The notes under the pieces: generated by a model
Database searches by the model: none
What the model was told of the DNA's origin: nothing
What the model saw: the letters and a program-made list of their open reading frames with translations, nothing else
From: an uncultured Veillonella sp.
GTDB taxonomy: Bacteria; Bacillota; Negativicutes; Veillonellales; Veillonellaceae
Direction of reading: 5' to 3'
Length of the DNA: 28,307 nt
NCBI GenBank assembly: GCA_915066865.1
Contig: CAJZEE010000017.1
Location: 1-28,307, forward strand
Program-made: the position numbers and the translations under genes
Part shown: in pieces, positions 14,783-22,691 of the stretch
How the letters are laid out: each line of letters starts with the position of its first letter
How positions within the stretch are numbered: the first letter of the stretch is position 1

Positions 14783-15295
14783 ATGGAAACTACGAAAGAT
14801 TTAGAGAAATATACTTATGATCTTCTCGCTGAGCGTGGTGTCACATTAGATGACATTGCAGAGCTTGTTTTTTACGTACAAAAACCGTATATGCCGAATT
14901 TAAAACTGGAAGAGTGTCGCACAAGTGTGGCTTCTGTACTATCTAAACGGGAGGTGCATAATGCGATTATTACGGGTATAGAGCTTGATAAGTTAACGGA
15001 GCAAAATAAACTATCTCAGCCATTGCAACGCATTGTTGCTAATGATGAAAGCCTGTATGGGATTGATGAAATTTTAGCCTTTTCCATCGTTAATTTATAT
15101 GGGTCTATTGGCTTTACAAATTATGGCTATTTAGACAAGGTAAAGCCAGGTATCATCAAAAAGCTAGATAGCGAAGAAGGGGGACGCTGTAATACATTCC
15201 TCGATGATTTAGTAGGTGCTGTAGCGGCAGCAGCGGCAGGAAAACTGGCACATAATGAACCAAATCGCGTGCAACATGCTATAGCAGAAGAATAG
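14783..15295 (+). CDS. pgpA: Phosphatidylglycerophosphatase A, YutG type
   Basis: 170 aa. It removes the terminal phosphate of phosphatidylglycerol phosphate to make phosphatidylglycerol, a membrane lipid. It resembles the shorter Gram-positive YutG branch, which lacks the membrane helices of E. coli PgpA. Diagnostic segments are LLAERGVTLDDIAELVFYVQ, KREVHNAIITGIELDKL, YGIDEILAFSIVNLYGSIGF and FLDDLVGAVAAAAAGKLAHN. ATG 14783 was chosen because AAAGGAGG precedes it; an in-frame upstream start at 14735 would overlap the secreted protein gene and lacks a ribosome binding site. Confidence 0.9.
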   Translation: METTKDLEKYTYDLLAERGVTLDDIAELVFYVQKPYMPNLKLEECRTSVASVLSKREVHNAIITGIELDKLTEQNKLSQPLQRIVANDESLYGIDEILAFSIVNLYGSIGFTNYGYLDKVKPGIIKKLDSEEGGRCNTFLDDLVGAVAAAAAGKLAHNEPNRVQHAIAEE

Positions 15296-15358
15296 AAGTT
15301 CGTCATATATCTACTTGTCGATAAAGTATGAGGTGGGCTTCGATGACTCATTGATAAT

Positions 15359-15402
15359 ACTTTCACAACAACTTGATGACACTTTGACAACAACTTGATA
15401 AC
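15359..15402 (+). repeat. Two tandem 22-bp direct repeats
   Basis: ACTTTCACAACAACTTGATG plus AC (15359-15380) is followed at once by ACTTTGACAACAACTTGATA plus AC (15381-15402), 20 of 22 identical. A shorter TTGATAATAC fragment precedes them. They lie just upstream of the predicted promoter at 15427 and could bind a regulator. Confidence 0.75.
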
Positions 15403-15426
15403 AATTTATAGAGTTAGTAGATCCGA

Positions 15427-15455
15427 TTGATGTTATAAAGAATAAAGAGTATAAA
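15427..15455 (+). promoter_or_regulatory. Predicted promoter of the nicotinamidase-like gene
   Basis: TTGATG (15427-15432), a 17-bp gap and TATAAA (15450-15455), 54 bp before the ATG. Confidence 0.5.
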
Positions 15456-15508
15456 TAATATGGATTGGAAATAAGTACTTTGTTTTGTAGCTATATACAG
15501 GAGGAGCT

Positions 15509-16048
15509 ATGCAAAAGGTTCTAGTAGTTATCGATATGCAAAATGATTTTGTAGATGGTGCCCTTGGTTCATCGCAAGCACAGTTAATCGTAGATAATGT
15601 GCGTAAGAAAATTGAAAGCTTTGATGGCCCTATTATCTTTACGCGTGACACACATGATAGAGATTACTTGGAACACCAAGAAGGAAAGCTTTTACCAGTG
15701 CCACATTGTGTTAAAAATACCGAGGGCTGGCATATTGTGGACGGCTTGATCGAGGCTGCAGAAGGCCGCTCAATCATGAGCCCTGTATCCTTTGTAGATA
15801 AACCAAACTTTGCTTCTTTTGAGCTGCTCACTCGCTTAGAGGGCATGGATAGGGTAAATCCTATTGAGTCTATTACACTTATCGGCTTGTGTACCGATAT
15901 TTGTGTTGTTTCCAATGCGATTATGTTGAAAGCAGGCTTGCCAGAGATTCCGATTCACATCGATTCGAGCTGTTGTGCTGGTGTAACAGAGGAGTCCCAT
16001 CAAGCGGCATTAACAACCATGAAAATGTGTCAGTGCATTGTCGAATAA
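15509..16048 (+). CDS. Isochorismatase-family cysteine hydrolase, nicotinamidase-like
   Basis: 179 aa. The fold's catalytic triad is visible: Asp9 in VVIDMQNDFVDGAL, Lys98 in SFVDKPNFASF and Cys132 in GLCTDICVVSNA. The TRDTHDRDYLEHQEGKLLP segment supplies the metal- and substrate-proximal residues typical of PncA-like nicotinamidases (usually D-x-H and H). Likely reaction is nicotinamide to nicotinate and ammonia for NAD salvage. Other amide substrates are possible, because family members differ little in these motifs. AGGAGG precedes ATG 15509. It has its own promoter and terminator. Confidence 0.88.
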   Translation: MQKVLVVIDMQNDFVDGALGSSQAQLIVDNVRKKIESFDGPIIFTRDTHDRDYLEHQEGKLLPVPHCVKNTEGWHIVDGLIEAAEGRSIMSPVSFVDKPNFASFELLTRLEGMDRVNPIESITLIGLCTDICVVSNAIMLKAGLPEIPIHIDSSCCAGVTEESHQAALTTMKMCQCIVE

Positions 16049-16126
16049 TTTGTATATATCTGTATATGTTTTTATGTAGAACTATGTGTTATTGCTCAGT
16101 AAAAGTCGCATAACAATTAACTAATG

Positions 16127-16156
16127 AAAGGCTGTGGGAGTTCCCATGGCCTTTTT
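16127..16156 (+). terminator. Intrinsic terminator after the hydrolase gene
   Basis: AAAGGC-TG-TGGGA pairs with TCCCA-TG-GCCTTT around a GT loop, followed by TTTAT. The stem is nearly perfect. Confidence 0.85.
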
Positions 16157-16172
16157 ATGTTAGTCTTTTATA

Positions 16173-16227
16173 TTGACGTTTTTCTATATAATGTGTACAA
16201 TTAGATAAAGAATGATAATTCATATCA
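16173..16227 (+). promoter_or_regulatory. sodA promoter with Fur-like box at the start site
   Basis: TTGACG (16173-16178), a 17-bp gap and TACAAT (16196-16201). At the expected start of transcription lies TGATAATTCATATCA (16213-16227), which matches the 7-1-7 Fur consensus TGATAATnATTATCA at 12 of 14 positions. This placement would let iron-loaded Fur (or a PerR-like relative) block transcription. The resulting leader would be about 210 nt. Confidence 0.55.
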
Positions 16228-16329
16228 ATTTATTGGCTAAAAAGTATATCTTAACTTCTGGTTAAAGTTAGGATAATACGTCTCTTCTTGAAGTATATAT
16301 GCTATGCTAGTAGATTGATATTATACTAA

Positions 16330-16345
16330 CGATGCAGGTGCATCG
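16330..16345 (+). repeat. 16-bp near-perfect palindrome in the sodA leader
   Basis: CGATGCA-GG-TGCATCG (16330-16345) lies just after a TATACT (16322-16327). CTAAC (16326-16330) and GTTAG (16378-16382) could close a larger RNA fold around it. It is either an operator or part of a structured leader. Confidence 0.55.
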
Positions 16346-16417
16346 AATCGCTTTCACAAGAACGATGATACGAAATAGTTAGCATTGTTCTATGCCCTAA
16401 ATTTAAGGAGGACTACT

Positions 16418-17047
16418 ATGAAACCTTTCGAACTCGCACCATTACCGTATGCTTATGATTACCTAGAGCCTGTTATCGACGCTGAAACAATGAAATTGCA
16501 TCATGACAAGCATCACCAAGCGTATGTTAATAATTTGAATGCGGCCATCGCGAAATATCCGGATCTTGCGTATGGCTGTATAGACTGCATTCTCGGCGAT
16601 ATTGCTAATGTGCCAGAAGATATCCGTCAAGCAGTTATCAATAATGGTGGGGGTCACAAGAACCATACTATGTTCTGGGAAATTATGACAAAACCAGATA
16701 CTTCTAAATTGCAAGGCCCTTTGAAAGAGGCTATTGACGCTGAACTTGGTGGCTACGATGCGTTTGTTGAAAGCTTCTCTACTGCAGCAGCTACACGTTT
16801 TGGCTCTGGTTGGGCTTGGCTTGTAGTTAATAAAGATGGCAAGTTAGAAGTGACATCCTCTGCAAACCAAGATAATCCTATATTGGAAGGTAAAACAGCA
16901 ATTCTATGCTTAGACGTTTGGGAACATGCATACTACTTGCACTACCAAAACCGTCGTCCAGATTATATCAAGGAATTCTTCCGCGTTATTAACTGGGACA
17001 AAGTTTCTGAAAACTACGAAAAAGCATTGAAACCACATCATGATTAA
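16418..17047 (+). CDS. sodA: Superoxide dismutase (Fe/Mn family)
   Basis: 209 aa. Converts superoxide to oxygen and hydrogen peroxide in the cytoplasm. Metal ligands are visible: His28 in MKLHHDKHHQAYVNNLNAA, the histidine of HKNHTMFW, and Asp and His in CLDVWEHAYYLHYQNRR. GSGWAWLVV is the family's conserved tryptophan loop. Metal preference cannot be read safely. ATG 16418 is preceded by AAGGAGG; an in-frame TTG at 16385 lacks such a site. The Fur-like box upstream suggests iron-linked control. Confidence 0.97.
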   Translation: MKPFELAPLPYAYDYLEPVIDAETMKLHHDKHHQAYVNNLNAAIAKYPDLAYGCIDCILGDIANVPEDIRQAVINNGGGHKNHTMFWEIMTKPDTSKLQGPLKEAIDAELGGYDAFVESFSTAAATRFGSGWAWLVVNKDGKLEVTSSANQDNPILEGKTAILCLDVWEHAYYLHYQNRRPDYIKEFFRVINWDKVSENYEKALKPHHD

Positions 17048-17062
17048 GTGGTACACTTGTTA

Positions 17063-17110
17063 GAAACAGAAACAGAAACAGAAACAGAAACAGAAACAGA
17101 AACAGAAACA
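17063..17110 (+). repeat. Hexanucleotide microsatellite (GAAACA)x8
   Basis: Eight perfect tandem GAAACA units begin 15 nt after the sodA stop and end before its terminator. Such tracts change length by slippage. Here it lies in the 3' untranslated region, so any effect would be on mRNA stability or spacing, not reading frame. Confidence 0.97.
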
Positions 17111-17137
17111 GGCATAATAATATAATGTAACGTAAAT

Positions 17138-17178
17138 ACCGGATAGTTGGTCTACATGATCGATTATCCGGTGTTTTA
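17138..17178 (+). terminator. Intrinsic terminator of sodA
   Basis: ACCGGATA (17138-17145) pairs with TATCCGGT (17165-17172), followed by GTTTTATT. Confidence 0.8.
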
Positions 17179-17337
17179 TTACTGTTATTTCATCTTATAA
17201 ATAACTTTCAAAAGTATAGCCATGGATACAGATTTTCTAATCGATATCGTTTATCATAGAACCATAGGTCATTACATATAGACCTTTTACCGTAAATAAA
17301 TAGCCTCATATGTGTGATATACATATATAGAGGGATG

Positions 17338-17360
17338 ATACTATTTTATAAGTATAGTAT
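17338..17360. promoter_or_regulatory. Inverted repeat upstream of the hemerythrin-PAS gene
   Basis: ATACTAT (17338-17344) and ATAGTAT (17354-17360) are perfect inverted repeats 9 bp apart, about 28 bp before the ATG. The right arm includes a TATAGT that may be the -10 element, so a protein bound here could repress. Confidence 0.4.
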
Positions 17361-17387
17361 AGAAATTTTTGACACGAGGGGAACAAA

Positions 17388-19034
17388 ATGGAAAAGAAAT
17401 TAGATTTATCCAAATCTGTATATGATTTGGTAAAAGAATATCCTGAAGTAACAGATATTATGAAGGAATTAGGATTCAGCGAAATCACAAACAAGGTGAT
17501 GTTGAATTCTGTTGGCAAAATCATGACTATCCCAAAAGGGGCTAAGATGAAAGGTGTATCCATGATTGATATCGTGGGTGCTTTTATGAAAGCCGGTTTT
17601 ACCTTAGAAGGTGACATGCCAAACCTATCGGGTGATGATGCGGAATCTACGGGTCATCCTGGCGTGGCACCTACTGCAGCGGTTACAAAGTCTAATGTTA
17701 CGGATGCATCTGCTAAGGTAGCTTCTAGTACAGTTGCAGCAGACGCAGTAGAAACAAATGCAGCAGCATCTACTACAGCGAAAGCTAACACGGAAGAAAA
17801 TTCCGAAGCTAAGGCTGAAGATGCTGTTCAAGATAGCGAACGTGTAGAGCAACTTAAAGGATTCCTGAAACGGTTAGGTACGGGCGAAGAGCTTGGTGCC
17901 GTTCGTGAAGATTTTGCTAGTCAATTTGCCCATGTTGAGGCTAGTGAAATTATGAAAGCTGAACAAGGTCTCATGCGTGAAGGTACACCGTTAGCTGAGG
18001 TGCAACAATTATGTGACCTTCACTCTGCCTTGTTCCACGGTTCTACCATTCATGAACAAATGGAGTCAGAACATGCTAAGGTTGAGGCTGTGTTAGAGGC
18101 TCAAGAGAAGAGTAAAAGTGTGGTGTCCTTAATTGAAACTGTAGGACATCCACTCCATCAATTAACAGAGGAAAACAAGGCTCTTGATGCGTTAATTGAA
18201 TCCATTCGACCTAAGGTGGCAGATAAAACGGCAACCGTTGATGATGTAAATGCAGTGCGTCAAGTATCTGTTCACTATGCTAAGAAGGGTGACCTTTTGT
18301 ATCCGCATTTGAAAGTAGCCTATGATATTTCTGGTCCATCTATGGTTATGTGGACTGTTGATGGCGATATTCGAGACCAACTAGGTGATTTAGCTAAGTC
18401 TAGCCAAAGCGTAGATGATTGGTATAGACGTTTTGATGAGCTTCTTACACGTGCACAAGAAATGATCTATAAAGAACAAAATATTTTGTTCCCAATCTGT
18501 GCAGAAAACTTCAGCACTGAAGAGTGGTACCAAATCTACAAAGATACAGCACAGTATGAAGAAATCTTTGGGGTAAAACGCACTGCTTGGACAGAGGCTG
18601 AAACCGCATTAGCAACACAAACAACAAAAGCAAGTGGCGATGATAATACCATTGCTCTAATCGGTGGTAGCTTGACTGTGGATCAATTAAATGCCATGCT
18701 TAATACAATGCCAATGGAAGTAACCTTCGTTGATCACGAAGACATTAACCGTTACTTCAACGATGGTGAAAAGGTCTTTAAACGCCCTACTACAGCTATC
18801 GGTCGCGATGTGTATTCCTGTCATCCACCAAAGGTAGAACCAATCGTACGTGGTATTATTGATTCCTTCCGTAAAGGTGATCGCGATAATGTAGCAGTAT
18901 GGCTTGAAAAACAAGGCCGTCCGTTCTATGTCAATTACATGGCTGTTCGTGACCAAAACAATAACTATATTGGCACATTGGAACTCGTACAAGACATGCA
19001 ATTTGCAAAAGATCATTTCGCTAGAACTAAATAA
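17388..19034 (+). CDS. DUF1858/DUF438/hemerythrin/PAS multidomain protein
   Basis: 548 aa, cytoplasmic. Residues 4-75 are DUF1858 (LDLSKSVYDLVKEYPEVTDI). Residues 80-145 are an Ala/Ser/Thr/Glu-rich linker of low complexity. About 150-215 is DUF438 (LKGFLKRLGTGEELGAVRED). About 225-390 is a hemerythrin HHE-like helical domain with spaced histidines (HPLHQLTEENKALDALI, HYAKKGDLLYPHL) and EQNILFPI. About 415-545 is a PAS domain (FVDHEDINRYFNDGEKVF). The architecture suggests a di-iron sensor of oxygen or nitric oxide, or an enzyme partner; no output domain such as kinase or HTH is present. GAGGGG precedes ATG 17388. Confidence 0.93.
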   Translation: MEKKLDLSKSVYDLVKEYPEVTDIMKELGFSEITNKVMLNSVGKIMTIPKGAKMKGVSMIDIVGAFMKAGFTLEGDMPNLSGDDAESTGHPGVAPTAAVTKSNVTDASAKVASSTVAADAVETNAAASTTAKANTEENSEAKAEDAVQDSERVEQLKGFLKRLGTGEELGAVREDFASQFAHVEASEIMKAEQGLMREGTPLAEVQQLCDLHSALFHGSTIHEQMESEHAKVEAVLEAQEKSKSVVSLIETVGHPLHQLTEENKALDALIESIRPKVADKTATVDDVNAVRQVSVHYAKKGDLLYPHLKVAYDISGPSMVMWTVDGDIRDQLGDLAKSSQSVDDWYRRFDELLTRAQEMIYKEQNILFPICAENFSTEEWYQIYKDTAQYEEIFGVKRTAWTEAETALATQTTKASGDDNTIALIGGSLTVDQLNAMLNTMPMEVTFVDHEDINRYFNDGEKVFKRPTTAIGRDVYSCHPPKVEPIVRGIIDSFRKGDRDNVAVWLEKQGRPFYVNYMAVRDQNNNYIGTLELVQDMQFAKDHFARTK

Positions 19035-19092
19035 GACCCTATATATGTGGTAACCTGAATAGGTAACATATATGAGACATATATATAAAAGA

Positions 19093-19130
19093 GGCTGCTC
19101 TACACGATTTGATGGTAGAGCAGCCTTTTT
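19093..19130 (+). terminator. Intrinsic terminator of the hemerythrin-PAS gene
   Basis: GGCTGCTCTAC (19093-19103) pairs with GTAGAGCAGCC (19115-19125), followed by TTTTT. Confidence 0.93.
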
Positions 19131-19232
19131 GCATACCTTATAGTTTACCGCACATACATCCCTGTATGTACTAAGGTTGTGTAGGGGATAGTATGATTAA
19201 ATACAATTATTATGCTTAATATGGCTGATATA

Positions 19233-20420
19233 TTAAATATTTCTAATAATGCTGTGGGTAGCGCTTTTTATATTTTCTAGGCTTGTAGCTAAGTTAAGAC
19301 GTACAAAGGTTGCGTAGCTTTCACCTCCGAACCATTCGCCAAAGCTTGGTGCGAGGCGGCATTTGTTTTCGAATAGGTCGTGCATATCTTCGGGCTTTAC
19401 ATAGGCACTAAAGTCAATCCACGCTAAATAGGTGCCATCCATAGGGCTGATGCGGATTTTTGGTAATGCCGTACAAAGCTCTCGGCATAGATATTCATAG
19501 TTTTTACGAACCATGGCCAGTACATCTGTTAACCATGCTTCGGCCTCTGGGTGAGTGTAGGCTGCTGTGATGGCAGTTTCGGCAATAACGTCTGAGTCCG
19601 TATGGTATACATGAGCTTTATAGGCGTTGAATTGGCTTCGTAGCTTTTCGTTAGGAATGATAACCTCTGCGTGGTGCAAGCTAGCCATATTGAATGACTT
19701 GGACAAGGAGGACATGGCAATCATGTTATCTGCATAGGCTCCGTTCTTTACGGTTAAGGCTGATGTAAAGGCTGTTGGTCCTGTGATGAGATCTTGATGG
19801 ATTTCATCACTTATGATGAGCACATTATGCTGTTGGCAGATACTAAATAATCGGTCCATCTCCTCTTCCGTCCACACATGCCCCACAGGATTGTGTGGGT
19901 TGCAGTGAATGAACAGCTTCACATCATGTTCGGTGATAGCCTTTTCAAATGCATCGTAATCCACGGTGTAGCGATTATCTTTGTTACGCATCATGGGAAC
20001 AGCGATGATTTGACGTTGTGCATCGCTGGCGCTCGTATCAAAGGCGCCGTATACAGGACTTAGAACGGCGATGGAATCGTTTGGTTTTGTGAAAGCCCCA
20101 ATACACCACATAATACCAGTAATTACATTGGGGGCGCTTGTAAGCCATTCTTCTTGAAGCTTACAATGGTGACGGCGTTTATACCAGCTTATAACAGCCT
20201 CTATATAATTTGGATTTGTCATAGTATAACCTAACGGATTGGCTTTCACATAGTTACAGATGGCATTTTGGATGCACTGAGGTGGCATAAAGTCCATATC
20301 TGCCACCCATAATGGTAATAGGTCGGTACGAGTGAATTTTAAATGCTCACCGTCCCATTTGCGGGAATGAGAACCGTGGCGGTCTATATAGTATTTGCTA
20401 GTGAATTCTGCTGTGTTCAT
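19233..20420 (-). CDS. patB: MalY/PatB family cystathionine beta-lyase (PLP-dependent)
   Basis: 395 aa, fold-type I aminotransferase family. It cleaves C-S bonds of cystathionine or related cysteine conjugates to give a thiol, pyruvate and ammonia. Family marks are LPLWVADMDFMPP near the N-terminus, HNPVGHVWTEEEM, ISDEIHQDL with the PLP-contacting Asp, and the SSLSKSFNMA loop holding the PLP lysine. ATG 20420 was chosen because MNTAEFTSKYYIDRHGSHS is the usual start and a TGAGG site lies upstream. A longer frame to 20489 adds 23 residues with no support. It stands alone on the minus strand. Confidence 0.92.
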   Translation of the reverse strand: MNTAEFTSKYYIDRHGSHSRKWDGEHLKFTRTDLLPLWVADMDFMPPQCIQNAICNYVKANPLGYTMTNPNYIEAVISWYKRRHHCKLQEEWLTSAPNVITGIMWCIGAFTKPNDSIAVLSPVYGAFDTSASDAQRQIIAVPMMRNKDNRYTVDYDAFEKAITEHDVKLFIHCNPHNPVGHVWTEEEMDRLFSICQQHNVLIISDEIHQDLITGPTAFTSALTVKNGAYADNMIAMSSLSKSFNMASLHHAEVIIPNEKLRSQFNAYKAHVYHTDSDVIAETAITAAYTHPEAEAWLTDVLAMVRKNYEYLCRELCTALPKIRISPMDGTYLAWIDFSAYVKPEDMHDLFENKCRLAPSFGEWFGGESYATFVRLNLATSLENIKSATHSIIRNI

Positions 20421-20655
20421 AAGAAACCTCATATAAGGATATACCTTGGCTTTTATATCTTTAATTCTTATATGTATGTATATATTCAATTACGAAATAG
20501 ATATTTCTATTCCGTAAGGTGTATCTCTAATTCTTATTACTGTATCTATTATCAGTATACATGCATCCTATTATATGTAAATGGACTTGTATAAAATCTA
20601 TGCAATCCTTGCATGAATAGGGGCTATATTCGTATACAAAAGGTGTTATATTTGC

Positions 20656-20859
20656 TTGACTGTTAGGACTTTCACAATTTAGAATATACTATAGAATAGT
20701 GTGAGTCTGACCAGTGACCACACGTCTATCGAATGGTTACAAAAGATAAATGTTAGCAGCATGTGGCGGCGTCCCTATGTGAGAGGGCTCATCGGAATGC
20801 TTAGGTGCATGCAACGCTGTAAGTATAGTATACTGGATCCTTGTTAGGAGGCATGTGCC
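20656..20859 (+). promoter_or_regulatory. Long structured 5' leader of gltA
   Basis: TATACT (20685-20690) with a weak TTAGGA upstream may start the transcript. The following 170 nt have no gene but several inverted repeats: GTGTG/CACAC around 20700-20725, CCCT/AGGG near 20775-20788, and TTAGCAGC with GCTGTAA enclosing GCATG/CATGC (about 20754-20823). A second possible promoter, TTAGGT, 17 bp, TATAGT, lies close to the gene. The ribosome binding site AGGAGG is at 20845-20850. I recognise no known riboswitch or T-box signature. Confidence 0.4.
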
Positions 20860-22212
20860 ATGAGTAACGAATTAAAACCACTACATTTTGATGCGGATTA
20901 TACGATGGAGGAAGCGCTCGCGGAGGCGAAACGTTGTCTAAATTGTCCAAAACCTTTATGCCGAATGGGCTGTCCTATTGAAAACGAAATACCTCGTTTC
21001 ATCCAAGCTATCGCACGTGGTAATTTTGGTGAAGCTAATGATATCTTAGCGGAACGAACAAATTTACCGTCTATCTGCGGTCGTGTGTGCCCACGAGAAA
21101 ATCAATGCGAAGGCAACTGTATCATGAATAAGGCGAAAAAACCGCCTATTAACATCGGTAAATTAGAACGCTTTGCTGCTGACTTTGAAAGTATCAATGA
21201 ACTTCGCAAACCTAAGAAGATTAAACAAGATCTTGGTAAGGTAGCGGTAGTAGGGTCTGGCCCTGCAGGTTTGTCCGTAGCAGGTGATGTGGCTAAACTC
21301 GGTTATGAAGTAACTGTCTTTGAAGGTCAATCTGAACCAGGGGGCGTACTCTTATTTGGTATTCCGGAATTCCGCTTGTCTAAAGCTGTTGTACGTCGGG
21401 AAATCGCTCGTCTTGAAGGGTTAGGCGTTAAGTTCGTATGCAATACATTTATCGGCCAAGATAAAACTTTGGACGATCTCTTTGCTGAAGGGTATGATTC
21501 TATCTTCATCGGTACTGGTACGCATATTCCTCAAGACGTGCGCATGGAAAACGATGAAGTACCTGGTGTATTCCAAGCAATGTACTTGTTGACGAATGTA
21601 CAATTGGTAGAAAATGGGGAACTTGATGAAAATCAAATTCCTGTAAAAAAAGGTGACCGTGTTATCATCATCGGCGGTGGTAACGTAGCGATGGATGCGG
21701 CTCGTACATGCGTACGTTTAGGCTGCGAAGCGGTAACAGTAGCATATCGTCGTAGTCAAGAACAAATGCCAGCCTTGTTGTCTGAATACGAAGAAGCTCG
21801 TGCTGAAGGCGTTCAATTCCAATGGTTCGCTTCTCCAGTAGGCGTAGAAGGTACAGATAAGGTAGAAGGCTTCAAATACGAAGTGATGGCACTTAACGAA
21901 GATGGTGCAGGTATCCACGGCACTGGTAACTTCCAAGTAATGCCTGTTGATAAAATCATTATCGCCGCAGGTCATAAACCAAATGCTCGTCTTGTAGGTG
22001 AAGGTAATAACTTAAAAGTAGATGAAAAAGGTTATATTATTACATCTGAAGATCCATATGGTATGACTAGTCGTGAAGGCGTATTTGCAGGTGGTGACGT
22101 TGTTCACAAACCTGCTACCGTAGTATTGGCTATGCGTGAAGCTAAAAAAGCTGTTGATGGCATGGTTAAATACATGGAAATCAAAAAAGCACAAGAAAGC
22201 GCAAATCAATAA
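20860..22212 (+). CDS. gltA: NADPH-dependent glutamate synthase small-subunit-like oxidoreductase (GltA/NfnB type)
   Basis: 450 aa flavoprotein. The N-terminal domain has two cysteine groups for [4Fe-4S] clusters: Cys26, 29, 34, 38 (CLNCPKPLCRMGC) and Cys73, 77, 83, 87 (CGRVCPRENQCEGNC). VAVVGSGPAGLSVAGDVA near residue 128 binds FAD and VIIIGGGNVAMDAARTC near 267 binds NADPH. The FAGGDVV motif closes the FAD site. The family includes the GltS small subunit and the NfnB/NfnL subunit of electron-bifurcating transhydrogenase. No GltS large subunit or NfnA gene is adjacent, so the true partner is unknown. AGGAGG precedes ATG 20860. Confidence 0.9.
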   Translation: MSNELKPLHFDADYTMEEALAEAKRCLNCPKPLCRMGCPIENEIPRFIQAIARGNFGEANDILAERTNLPSICGRVCPRENQCEGNCIMNKAKKPPINIGKLERFAADFESINELRKPKKIKQDLGKVAVVGSGPAGLSVAGDVAKLGYEVTVFEGQSEPGGVLLFGIPEFRLSKAVVRREIARLEGLGVKFVCNTFIGQDKTLDDLFAEGYDSIFIGTGTHIPQDVRMENDEVPGVFQAMYLLTNVQLVENGELDENQIPVKKGDRVIIIGGGNVAMDAARTCVRLGCEAVTVAYRRSQEQMPALLSEYEEARAEGVQFQWFASPVGVEGTDKVEGFKYEVMALNEDGAGIHGTGNFQVMPVDKIIIAAGHKPNARLVGEGNNLKVDEKGYIITSEDPYGMTSREGVFAGGDVVHKPATVVLAMREAKKAVDGMVKYMEIKKAQESANQ

Positions 22213-22231
22213 TTTTACATAAAGACATAGA

Positions 22232-22265
22232 AAGGACTATACAGTTGAACTGTATAGTTCTTTTG
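22232..22265 (+). terminator. Intrinsic terminator of gltA
   Basis: AAGGACTATACAGT pairs with ACTGTATAGTTCTT around a TGA loop, followed by TTTG. Confidence 0.9.
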
Positions 22266-22546
22266 TATTATGAATAGACTTATTATTCCTAAATGTATTT
22301 TAACAATATTGCGTATTTACTATATATCGTATAGTCTTCTTGTAGTATTAATAGTGCTAAATAGCGCCAGGTAATTTTATAAATCAAGTGTATGCATAAT
22401 GTATGAATACTATATAAAAATTGCAATATATAGATAATACCTGTATTTCTGATTTACTATCTGTATTTTTAATGATAATAACTTTTATATATACTAAAAT
22501 TCCACGAAATGATGAAACTCTACGCAATATAATACACATAAGAAAA
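22266..22546. other. AT-rich intergenic stretch, no gene seen
   Basis: About 280 bp of very AT-rich DNA between the gltA terminator and a second strong hairpin at 22547. A 68-codon frame at 22421 runs through that hairpin, has no ribosome binding site and looks spurious. A small RNA ending at the hairpin is possible but no clear promoter stands out. Confidence 0.5.
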
Positions 22547-22593
22547 AAGGCCTTAACTAAACCGATTTGTACATTGGTTTTGTTAAGGCTTTT
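22547..22593. terminator. Strong bidirectional terminator-like hairpin
   Basis: CCTTAAC-T-AAACC (22551-22563) pairs with GGTTT-T-GTTAAGG (22576-22588). T-runs follow on both strands (CTTTTG on +, CCTTTTTT on -). Nothing coding ends here on the + strand. On the minus strand it could end read-through from the LUD gene. Confidence 0.8.
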
Positions 22594-22691
22594 GTGTTAT
22601 CGCTTTTCAACCATTACTAGGCAATGATTGAGCCTAGATTTATAGTAAAGGCATAAATATGTGTTGAGGGAGAAAGTAGATAGAGGTTGCC

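Noticed and set aside
16173..16192. TTGACG with the nearer TATAAT as a promoter
   Set aside because: The spacing is only 8 bp; TACAAT 17 bp from TTGACG fits much better.
20690..20850. T-box or known riboswitch in the gltA leader
   Set aside because: No T-box bulge sequence (TGGNACC) and no aptamer signature that I recognise.
22421..22627. 68-codon frame as a gene
   Set aside because: It runs through a strong terminator hairpin, has no ribosome binding site and reads as random AT-rich translation.
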